DNA of 10,911 nt from JASFEQ01 sp050124735 (GTDB lineage: Bacteria; Desulfobacterota; DSM-4660; Desulfatiglandales; HGW-15). How positions within the stretch are numbered: the stretch's first letter is position 1; the number at the start of each line of letters is the position of its first letter. Under the pieces are notes generated by a model. That model saw only the letters and a program-made list of their open reading frames with translations. It did not search any database and was not told the DNA's origin. The translations under genes were made by a program, and so were the position numbers. Location of the stretch: assembly GCA_050124735.1 (NCBI GenBank), contig JASFEQ010000118.1, positions 1 to 10,911 of the forward strand. The letters are read 5' to 3'. Positions 5,547 to 10,911 of the stretch are shown here, piece after piece.

Positions 5547-6746
5547 TCACATCTCCACAGTAAATTTTTCAGTTTCTTCATTCCAGGTGGCAAGCAGATA
5601 GTAAATTGCGAAAATCAGGATCATGATGAGCAGAGTCCATTTGTAGCTTAACCAATCAGGCAGGAAGAAACTTCGGCCTATCAATGCAGCGAAACCGGGC
5701 CATGACTTAATCAGGGCCTTGAACAATGACGTGGAAAGGGCAAAACAGATAACGGCCAGGATAAGTTTCACTTGTCCTTCTCCTGCCCTCCATACGGAAC
5801 CACTTCCACAACCACCGGACAACAACATGCCAAAGCCAAAGACCACACCACCCACTAGGCTTCCAAACCAGAAGGTCTGGGTCACATAGACATCTGAGCC
5901 TCTGAGGCCGGTCCATTTGAGGGCTGTAAAGCCGAGGAGACTTATGATGAGGCTTACGGATACGGCCCTTACCAGTTCTCCTTCGCCCGTCATAAAGGGA
6001 TCTCTAAAGGCCCTTACAAAACAGAAACGGGTCCTCTGAATGATAACCCCAAAGGCGATCCCACACAGGAGCAGGCCTCCTACGCGGGTATAGGCCTCTC
6101 GGGTATAGACCCATGCAACCACCATGGCCCCGATAAATACGGCAATGCCTATATAAGGTTCTACGGAGAGCCAATCAATTCCCTTCTCTTTGCTCTTGTC
6201 CGTCCCCCCACCGGTGGAGCCACTGGGAAGGTGTTCCAATTCCCAGTATAGATAGCGAAGTCCGAGATATGCACCAATCAACAAGCCCACCATCATGGCA
6301 AGACCGCCAAAAGAGAGGGCGCTGGTGGCTGTGTAAAAACCACCCACATTACACCCACCCGCCATGGCAGCACCAATCCCCATGAGGGAACCACCCACAA
6401 TGCCTTTAATGATCTCAAGAGGCGGGGCCATTCGAATAGAGAACTGCTTGGCCATGAGCGCAGCCCCAAAGGCGCCCCATAGGAGCCCAAGGGTCAAAAT
6501 GGAGTTGGTGGAGATAAGGGGTGAAAGGGGCCCTTGGTCGTATACGCCCACAAGGCTGAAAAACCAGTCTCCCCAATTTCTCAAGCCTCCAGCCACACCC
6601 CAGGGCCTGGCCCAGGCAAAGGTAATCACGCTCATCACACCGATGAGGATGCCCCCGGTCATGACAGGCCAGTTCTCAAAAAATATGGCTCTATATCCCT
6701 TCCTCAGGATGCCCAACATTGCGCTGCTTTCAGTCTTATCGTTCAT
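5547..6746 (-). CDS. yedE: YeeE/YedE family sulfur-compound transporter
   Basis: A 399-residue inner-membrane protein of two similar halves and about ten hydrophobic segments. The family cysteines are visible in GGCNVGG (Cys132), RTRFCFVRAFRD (Cys242) and GGCGSGSVWR (Cys313). In the characterised relative YeeE/TsuA, conserved pore cysteines relay thiosulfate through the membrane. Substrates of this branch may be thiosulfate, sulfane sulfur or selenium compounds; the nearby selenocysteine rhodanese leaves the selenium reading open, though no selD or YedF-type gene is present in the window. GGAG lies seven bases before ATG 6744-6746. The loop near 173-190 (GSTGGGTDKSKEK) is the hydrophilic link between halves. 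It follows the Cys-tailed TPR-like gene by 27 bases and precedes tusA, forming the yedE-tusA-dsrE core. Family is certain; substrate unknown. Confidence 0.95.
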   Translation of the reverse strand: MNDKTESSAMLGILRKGYRAIFFENWPVMTGGILIGVMSVITFAWARPWGVAGGLRNWGDWFFSLVGVYDQGPLSPLISTNSILTLGLLWGAFGAALMAKQFSIRMAPPLEIIKGIVGGSLMGIGAAMAGGCNVGGFYTATSALSFGGLAMMVGLLIGAYLGLRYLYWELEHLPSGSTGGGTDKSKEKGIDWLSVEPYIGIAVFIGAMVVAWVYTREAYTRVGGLLLCGIAFGVIIQRTRFCFVRAFRDPFMTGEGELVRAVSVSLIISLLGFTALKWTGLRGSDVYVTQTFWFGSLVGGVVFGFGMLLSGGCGSGSVWRAGEGQVKLILAVICFALSTSLFKALIKSWPGFAALIGRSFFLPDWLSYKWTLLIMILIFAIYYLLATWNEETEKFTVEM

Positions 6747-6773
6747 TTCACGTCTCCAAACATTGGACTGCGA

Positions 6774-7193
6774 TTAACAGCCCTCCTCCTCTTCCATCTT
6801 GACCGCACCTTTCTTGCCAGGCGCCACCTTAGGGGCAGGGGGCGCAGCACTCGGTGTACCAGGGGCGGGCTCTCCTCTCGTAGAGGTACCCGGTGCGATT
6901 AGGCCTGCATCTTGTTCCACCTTTTCAGCCAGGGCAAAGACGGCAGCCAAGTCATAATACCGCCAGGCTACTAAAGAGGCGGGATCGGCCTGCACGGCTT
7001 TGCGGAAGTATTCTTTGGCGTTCAGATATTTCCCCCTCATATAGGCCTGTTTGCCAAATCGGAGCATTTTGGCACAAAGGGCCTTGTCTGGGATGAAAAG
7101 CTTGCGCTCCTCTCCTACAACCATTTGTGGGAGGTAGATGAACGCGGCTAGCAGGAGGGCCAAAAGCGCAAAGGATAATACTTTATACTTCAT
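6774..7193 (-). CDS. exported TPR-like protein with a Pro/Ala linker and terminal Cys
   Basis: A 139-residue protein I do not recognise by name. Residues 1-27 form a signal peptide (MKYKVLSFALLALLL, then a likely cut near VVG). Residues about 42-92 read as one or two TPR-like helical hairpins (FGKQAYMRGKYLNAKEYF, then AVQADPASLVAW). Residues about 98-130 are a Pro/Ala/Gly/Lys linker. The chain ends in EEEEGC with the Cys as last residue; the only other Cys is at 40. A flexible arm with an end Cys could carry a thiol or persulfide, as the C-terminal arm of DsrC does, but this is an analogy only. GAGGAG lies six bases before ATG 7191-7193. Being 27 bases upstream of yedE, it probably acts on the outer side of the membrane with the transporter. 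It may be one of the hypothetical genes reported in YTD clusters; not verified. Confidence 0.85.
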   Translation of the reverse strand: MKYKVLSFALLALLLAAFIYLPQMVVGEERKLFIPDKALCAKMLRFGKQAYMRGKYLNAKEYFRKAVQADPASLVAWRYYDLAAVFALAEKVEQDAGLIAPGTSTRGEPAPGTPSAAPPAPKVAPGKKGAVKMEEEEGC

Positions 7194-7273
7194 AGGATTC
7201 TCCTCTAAATAAACACAGCAAAGATGCAGATTTCTTCAATCTTACAGGCAACTTTGCAGATTAGGTTAGGGGA

Positions 7274-7300
7274 GTGACCGTAAGGGATCCTCACGGTCAC
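7274..7300 (-). terminator. hairpin after the rhodanese gene
   Basis: GTGACCGT (7274-7281) and ACGGTCAC (7293-7300) form an 8-bp stem with an 11-base loop, with a bulged extension outward. It lies about 30 bases after the rhodanese stop, in the 137-base gap before the TPR-like gene. On the minus strand no U-run follows, so it may attenuate or protect the message rather than end it. Confidence 0.4.
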
Positions 7301-7330
7301 ACTCTTTCAATAACCCTTTAGTTAGCCCTC

Positions 7331-8692
7331 TTATTTGTAACAACAGTAAAGGTTGTCTTCAATAATGGCCACTTTGTCATTCAAGAATCTGGCCTTGTAT
7401 CCACCATTCCGAAGGATGCTGTAGGCCATCTCCGCTCTCAGTCCGGTTCGGCAATGGGTGATGATCTCCCTGCCTTTAGGCAGTTCCGTCAATCTTGCCT
7501 GGAGTTCATCAACCGGAATGTTCACGGCGCCATCTATGGTTCCCATTGCGGCCTCGGGTGCCGTCCTTACATCCAGGATGAGTTTATTGCTGGGTTTACT
7601 CTTGACGATGTTCATAAACTCGTCACCCACGATTTCACCCGGATGGGGCCTAGGGAGATAGTAGATTTTTGTCAGCACCGTCCCCTTCTGTATGGCACCA
7701 TCTTTTGCCAGCCAGCCCTTGTAGCCGCCGTCCAAGATGTAGACGTGTTTGTAACCCCAGCTCAGGATCTCTTTCACGACAGGGGCCTGACCAGACAGGT
7801 TGGTGTCTTGAGAATAGAGGACGATATAGGCCTTTCGGTCCACAGGGAATTGATACTTTTCCCTCACCACGTCTGCTAACCGAATAGCAACGGCCCCCTG
7901 GATATAGCCCTTTTCCGCTTCTTGAGGACCTCTGGTGTCGATCAGGACGATAAAACCCATTCTTTTGTCAACAAAGTCGGTGGTGGTGAGCACCACATTA
8001 CCAGCACTCGCCCATGCAGGAATGCCTGCATGAAAGACCTTGATGTTGGTGTAGCCTAATTTGGCCGCCACCCTGGCAGCCATGGGGCTGAGCACTCACC
8101 TCATGCCTTCACAATAAAATATGAGAAGTCGATCCTTATCCTTTGGAAGTTTGTCTTTGAGTTTCTTCATCATGGGGAAGGGAATGGAGATGGAAGTGGG
8201 GATATGCCCGGCTTTATACTTGATCCCAGGGCGGGAGTCCACTAGCGTGTAGCCCCCTTTCTCTGGGCCCATGGCAACCAGTTTCTCCAGTTCCTTGACG
8301 GACATCAATTGCTCCTTGGGAACCTCCATTTTAGGTTTGACAACGATTTCTGTGGCCACCAGATCGGAACCCACCTCCTTGTAATGCACTTTTATCGTCA
8401 TCGGCGCCTTGAGGGACTTGATGCTGGGGACATTTTTCACCGTCGTCTCCGGCGTATACTTGACCACCTGCATCCGCTTGTCGATTCTCACCTGGATGGA
8501 CTTGGCCTTATTGGAGCGGCTCTTAAAGTTCCCCGTTATGATATCTTCCATGCCTTTGTAATTTTTGTGGCAGCTCAAGCACCTCTTTGACTGCATCGGC
8601 GGAGTCTGTGGCGCTTTCGCACTCATTGCCTCCAATGGAGAGAGGACAAAAAGAGCGCAAACAGCGATCAAGACAGATTTTAGATATTTCAT
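7331..8692 (-). CDS. selenocysteine-containing haem c triple-rhodanese protein
   Basis: Read through one in-frame TGA (8096-8098), this is a 453-residue exported protein. Residues 1-25 are a signal peptide; CLSCH (38-42) is one haem c site; a linker region follows. Rhodanese domain 1 (about 132-235) has LVDSRP, then the loop C194-E-G-M-R-U199 with the TGA as Sec, then LSPMAARVAAKLGY and GIPAW. Domain 2 (about 236-335) has LIDTRG but YSQDTN in place of the catalytic Cys loop, so it is probably inactive. Domain 3 (about 355-445) has LDVRTAPEAAMGTIDGAVNIP and an intact loop C414-RTGLR. The chain ends in LYCCYK. AGGAGG lies 11 bases before ATG 8690-8692. A split at the TGA would cut domain 1 inside its active-site loop, and the second half has no start with a ribosome site of its own. 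Role: sulfane-sulfur transfer outside the cytoplasm with a redox centre. The alternatives are a nonsense mutation or sequence error; the SECIS-like stem argues against both. Confidence 0.82.
8062..8098 (-). promoter_or_regulatory. UGA Sec codon with bacterial SECIS-like stem-loop
   Basis: In the mRNA, counting U of the UGA as 1, UGGCUGCC (17-24) pairs with GGCGGCCA (30-37) in eight consecutive pairs, one of them U-G, around the 5-base loop AGGGU (25-29). This corresponds to bases 8062-8082. The loop begins 21 bases after the UGA and has G at its second position, as in the E. coli fdhF element, whose loop starts AGGU. This fits the usual bacterial SECIS geometry for SelB binding. Confidence 0.72.
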
Positions 8693-8747
8693 GTCTTCCC
8701 AAACCTCCTTTTACGTATTTTTGTTTAAGTTTAAGATTTCAGTGCTA

Positions 8748-8776
8748 CAAATACGCTAAGCACCCACCCATATCAA
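8748..8776 (-). promoter_or_regulatory. weak sigma-70-like promoter before the rhodanese gene
   Basis: On the minus strand, TTGATA (8771-8776) and TATTTG (8748-8753) are 17 bases apart. The -35 box is good and the -10 box poor. Transcription from it would start about 45-50 bases upstream of the rhodanese ATG. Read-through from the sigma-54 promoter at 9104-9119 is an alternative, since only 122 bases separate the TusA-fold gene from the rhodanese gene. Confidence 0.25.
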
Positions 8777-8814
8777 AATCGGCTAGGAACGATGCCCTGC
8801 CGTTAAACCGGAGT

Positions 8815-9057
8815 TCAGGGAGACACCTTTGGGTTTGCCCCAACGTGAATCCGATAGTAGTCACCTTCTCTGCGCGGCCTTATCATTCGGCCCTGCGAGC
8901 GTCTGATAATCTTGACAAAATCCTCCACCACGCCTGGATCTTCCACCAATACCTCCAACGCGTCCTCAGATCCCATGTTGTCCAGCGCACTTTTGAACTT
9001 GAGCAGAGAAACCGGCAATCCAACACCTCTCAGATCCAACTCCATTATTGAAGACAT
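8815..9057 (-). CDS. TusA-fold protein lacking the catalytic cysteine
   Basis: An 80-residue protein whose N-terminal MELDLRGVGLPVSLLKFKSAL aligns with the TusA motif, but the Cys-Pro-x-Pro site reads Leu-Pro-Val-Ser, and no cysteine occurs anywhere in the chain. The rest (EDALEVLVEDPGVVEDFVKIIRR, then GDYYRIHV) keeps the TusA strand-helix pattern and normal length, so this is a maintained protein and not a decayed one. It cannot carry a persulfide by the standard TusA chemistry and may be a structural, decoy or regulatory partner. I prefer ATG 9055-9057, with GGAG six bases ahead; ATG 9073-9075 would add six residues but has GAGG touching it. It is the first gene after the sigma-54 promoter at 9104-9119 and lies opposite the divergent activator. 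Fold assignment is good; function is unknown. Confidence 0.82.
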   Translation of the reverse strand: MSSIMELDLRGVGLPVSLLKFKSALDNMGSEDALEVLVEDPGVVEDFVKIIRRSQGRMIRPRREGDYYRIHVGANPKVSP

Positions 9058-9103
9058 TTCCGACTCCACATCCATCCTCAGATTTTTACCCTAACCTGAT
9101 CCG

Positions 9104-9119
9104 AGCAAAACCCATGCCT
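9104..9119 (-). promoter_or_regulatory. sigma-54 (-24/-12) promoter
   Basis: The minus strand reads AGGCATGGGTTTTGCT, against the RpoN consensus TGGCAC-N5-TTGCW. GGCA and TTGCT are exact and the spacing is exact; the mismatches are the first and sixth bases. Transcription would start near 9093, about 36 bases before the chosen ATG of the TusA-fold gene, leaving room for its ribosome site. A sigma-54 activator gene lies divergent and upstream. Confidence 0.7.
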
Positions 9120-9202
9120 AACCAGCAGCGGCGGCTATTTTTTGGCTAACCAATTGTTTTTATTTGTAAAAGATGAAATGACATTTTGTTCTTGCCCCGA
9201 GG

Positions 9203-9238
9203 AGTGTTTAATGGTATTTAAACAGGTGATTAAACACT
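9203..9238. promoter_or_regulatory. TGTTTAA palindrome, candidate activator-binding site
   Basis: AGTGTTTAAT (9203-9212) and ATTAAACACT (9229-9238) form a perfect 10-bp inverted repeat with a 16-base spacer. The spacer holds a further half-site, TTTAAACA (9217-9224), so three TGTTTAA words occur in 36 bases. It lies about 84 bases upstream of the sigma-54 promoter, the distance typical of an enhancer for an NtrC-type activator, and could also control the activator gene itself. Confidence 0.5.
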
Positions 9239-9245
9239 AAACGAT

Positions 9246-9376
9246 TGTTGTCTGTTGTCCGTGGTCCGTGGTGTTTTCCGTCCAGGGAGTAGGGAAAGGG
9301 TCGCTCGCTAGGCCGACCGCAGCGATGAACGTTAAGATTTTTCCACGGACTACGAGCTACGGACAACGGACACCGT
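9246..9376. repeat. inverted-repeat element built of GTCCGTGGT-like words
   Basis: The left arm (about 9246-9280) and the right arm (about 9340-9376) are imperfect inverted copies made of TTGTCCGTGGTCCGTGG-like words. The longest near-match is GTCTGTTGTCCGTGGT against the complement of the right arm, GTCCGTTGTCCGTAGC. The 60 bases between show no ORF; they include TCGCT (9301-9305) facing AGCGA (9321-9325). The element sits in the leader of the activator gene and ends about 10 bases before its ATG. Confidence 0.55.
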
Positions 9377-9386
9377 AGGGGCTTCC

Positions 9387-10769
9387 ATGAAAGAGAGAGA
9401 GATTAATAGGCATTGGAAGAAGATTCTCAATACCATGAACGATGGGTTCATGCTGGTGGGACCTGATGGAACCATCCTCATGGTCAACCGCGCCTTCGAG
9501 AGTCTTACGGGATATACCTCTGATGAAGTGGTTGGAAGGCCTTGCACCATTCTCAATTGTGATGCGTGCGATAGACTTATTAAAGAGGAAAAGAGTGCAT
9601 GGTGCTCCCTTTTTGATCGAGGCCAGGATGTGAGGAAGCGCTGCATCGTGATGAAAAAGGACGGTACCTACCTACCCGCCATCAAGAACGCCTCGCTTCT
9701 GAAGGATGATGAGGGTGCGTACATAGGGGCTGTTGAGACCCTCATGGATCTCACCCAATTGGACAGATTAGATCAGGAAATTGATCAACTGTCGCTTCAG
9801 CTGGATGCGGAGGGCGGATTTCACGGATTAGTTGGGAAGTCCACCCATATGCGAAAGACCTTTCAGGTCATTGAAAAGGCTGCGCAGAGCGATGCACCGG
9901 TGATAATCTATGGCGAGAGTGGGACCGGCAAAGAACTCGTGGCACGGGCCATCCATGAGTTGGGGAGAAGGAGGGAAGGCCCTTTTGTCCAGCTCAACTG
10001 TGCAGCATTGAATGAGGCCCTCCTTGAAAGTGAGCTTTTCGGTCACACCAAGGGGGCTTTTACCGGGGCTCACCGCCACCGCCTTGGGCGATTTGAGGCC
10101 GCCCATGGGGGAGATATCTTTTTGGATGAAATTGGGGATGTGCCTTTGAGCATTCAGGTAAAACTCCTTCGTGTTTTAGAGGCAAAGCAATTTGAACGCG
10201 TGGGAGACCATCGACCCATTTCTGTGGATGTCCGGATCATAACAGCCACAAACAAGAACCTTGAAAACCTCATTTCCCAGAATAGGTTTCGCGAGGACCT
10301 TTTTTTCCGCATCAACGTTATCCCTATTCACCTTCCTCCACTACGAAAGCGTCCGGAAGATGTTCCGTTGCTGGTGAACACCTTCATCAGCCGATTGCAG
10401 TCACGGACAGGAAAGAACATTACTGGTTTGAGTCCTGCTGCTCTGGAGCAATTTATGGCCTATCACTGGCCCGGGAATGTGAGAGAGTTGAAGAGTGCTC
10501 TTGAGTATGCCTTCGTCATCGCTGAGACAGGACTCATTGAACCTGATCAGTTGCCCGCCCAGATTGCTAAGGGCAAAGAACAAGTGAACGATGAAGCCCT
10601 TAGGCCCCCCCGGGGAGACCCCGCAGAAAAGGAGGCGCTTGTTAAGGCCTTACGTCAGAGCAATGGGAATCAGTCTCAGGCGGCTCGAATTCTCGGGGTA
10701 AACCGGGTGACGGTCTGGAACCGTATGAAGAAATACGGCATCGACCTGAAGAGGGTTATGGTATCCTAG
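9387..10769 (+). CDS. PAS-domain sigma-54-dependent transcriptional activator
   Basis: A 460-residue NtrC-family activator without a receiver domain. A PAS domain occupies about 9-125 (TMNDGFMLVGPDGTILMVN) and contains five cysteines at 53, 58, 61, 73 and 86. The AAA+ domain (about 148-390) has Walker A GESGTGKE (176-183), the sigma-54-contacting GAFTGA loop (223-228), Walker B around GGDIFLDEIGD (241-251) and the WPGNVREL segment (361-368). The C-terminal Fis-type helix-turn-helix is near 415-451 (NGNQSQAARILGVNRVTVW). The protein hydrolyses ATP to open sigma-54 promoters; its signal is sensed through PAS and may be redox or sulfur state, inferred from the cysteines and the divergent sulfur genes. 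AGGGG lies five bases before the ATG. It probably acts on the sigma-54 promoter at 9104-9119. Family certain, target likely, ligand unknown. Confidence 0.96.
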   Translation: MKEREINRHWKKILNTMNDGFMLVGPDGTILMVNRAFESLTGYTSDEVVGRPCTILNCDACDRLIKEEKSAWCSLFDRGQDVRKRCIVMKKDGTYLPAIKNASLLKDDEGAYIGAVETLMDLTQLDRLDQEIDQLSLQLDAEGGFHGLVGKSTHMRKTFQVIEKAAQSDAPVIIYGESGTGKELVARAIHELGRRREGPFVQLNCAALNEALLESELFGHTKGAFTGAHRHRLGRFEAAHGGDIFLDEIGDVPLSIQVKLLRVLEAKQFERVGDHRPISVDVRIITATNKNLENLISQNRFREDLFFRINVIPIHLPPLRKRPEDVPLLVNTFISRLQSRTGKNITGLSPAALEQFMAYHWPGNVRELKSALEYAFVIAETGLIEPDQLPAQIAKGKEQVNDEALRPPRGDPAEKEALVKALRQSNGNQSQAARILGVNRVTVWNRMKKYGIDLKRVMVS

Positions 10770-10911
10770 GCTATGTTCTCCTTGCCTTCGGCTTTTCCCT
10801 GCCAATGACTCACAGCACCTTTTCCTAACCAACCTTCTCTCAAGAAGCCGGTCCATCTTCTCGACACTCCGGCATTGGGTGGAAACAAAACTCCGCAAGT
10901 TGCATCCCCCA

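Larger units (their letters stand above)
9076..9386. other. divergent intergenic control region
   Basis: These 311 bases hold no gene. From left to right: the leader of the TusA-fold gene, its sigma-54 promoter, an AT-rich stretch (about 9135-9190, possible bend or IHF region; AACCAATTGTTTT at 9148-9160 resembles an IHF site with two mismatches), the TGTTTAA palindrome, and the inverted-repeat element ending at the activator ribosome site. CTAACC occurs three times at 9091, 9118 and 9146, 27-28 bases apart; its meaning is unknown. I see no clear sigma-70 promoter for the activator. Confidence 0.6.

Noticed and set aside
5547..6746. Reading YedE specifically as the selenium transporter of the YedE/YedF group
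   Set aside because: The partner is a short TusA and not a YedF-type protein, and no selD is present in the window. A sulfur substrate fits the neighbours better, although selenium is not excluded.
7454..7879. Plus-strand ORF of 141 codons opposite the rhodanese gene
   Set aside because: Antisense shadow of rhodanese domains 2 and 3.
7331..8095. Treating the second rhodanese half as a separate gene starting with GTG right after the TGA
   Set aside because: It would begin inside the active-site loop of domain 1, with no signal peptide and no ribosome site, while the first half would be a truncated domain. A single read-through product explains both.
8755..8770. GG-N10-GC match as a second sigma-54 promoter before the rhodanese gene
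   Set aside because: Only the two dinucleotides and a few bases agree with the consensus; far weaker than the element at 9104-9119.
10766..10911. Open minus-strand frame running in from the right edge and stopping at 10766-10768
   Set aside because: Its 48 codons match nothing I recognise, the region has no ribosome site visible for it, and the short length makes an open frame by chance likely. The 142 bases after the activator stop otherwise show no clear terminator or gene.
1..10911. CRISPR arrays, tRNA or rRNA genes, transposase genes
   Set aside because: No regularly spaced long direct repeats, no tRNA or rRNA signatures and no transposase or integrase frames were seen; only small non-coding repeats occur.

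Overview
The window reads as a chromosomal piece from an anaerobic sulfur-metabolising bacterium, most likely of the Desulfobacterota (former Deltaproteobacteria) or a relative. This rests on gene content (YedE/TusA/DsrE/rhodanese sulfur-relay genes, large multihaem cytochromes c, a Rieske/cytochrome b pair, a sigma-54 activator), roughly 50% GC, and short interspersed repeats of types common in such genomes. No taxonomic marker gene is present, so the assignment is inference.

Layout. Apart from one regulator, every gene lies on the minus strand and reads from right to left. From right to left: a PAS/AAA+/Fis sigma-54 activator (9387-10769, plus strand); a 311-base divergent control region with a good -24/-12 promoter, an upstream palindrome and an inverted-repeat element; a TusA-fold protein lacking the catalytic Cys (8815-9057); a signal-peptide, haem-c, triple-rhodanese protein (7331-8692); a signal-peptide TPR-like protein with a terminal Cys (6774-7193); a YedE/YeeE sulfur transporter (5547-6746); TusA (5244-5483); two DsrE-like proteins (4853-5161, 4532-4837); a 57-residue protein (4362-4535); a Rieske protein (3955-4353); a b6-like cytochrome b (3077-3982); a 12-haem cytochrome c (1266-3080); and the first 345 residues of a second, paralogous multihaem cytochrome c that runs off the left edge (1-1035).

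Main discovery. The rhodanese gene appears as two abutting ORFs split by one in-frame TGA at 8096-8098. The TGA falls inside the first rhodanese active-site loop, where relatives often carry a second Cys. Immediately downstream is an 8-bp stem with a 5-base AGGGU loop, 21 bases after the TGA, which is the geometry of a bacterial SECIS element. I read this as a selenocysteine-containing, haem-binding, three-domain rhodanese of 453 residues.

How the genes may work together (inference). YedE, TusA and paired DsrE genes in a row match the YTD cluster reported as shared by sulfur-disproportionating bacteria. Extracytoplasmic sulfane sulfur would be handled by the exported rhodanese and perhaps the Cys-tailed protein, imported through YedE and passed to TusA and DsrE. 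The Rieske/cytochrome b/multihaem c genes, joined by overlapping start and stop codons, would exchange electrons between the quinone pool and extracytoplasmic carriers. The divergent activator, with five cysteines in its PAS region, probably controls the sigma-54 promoter.
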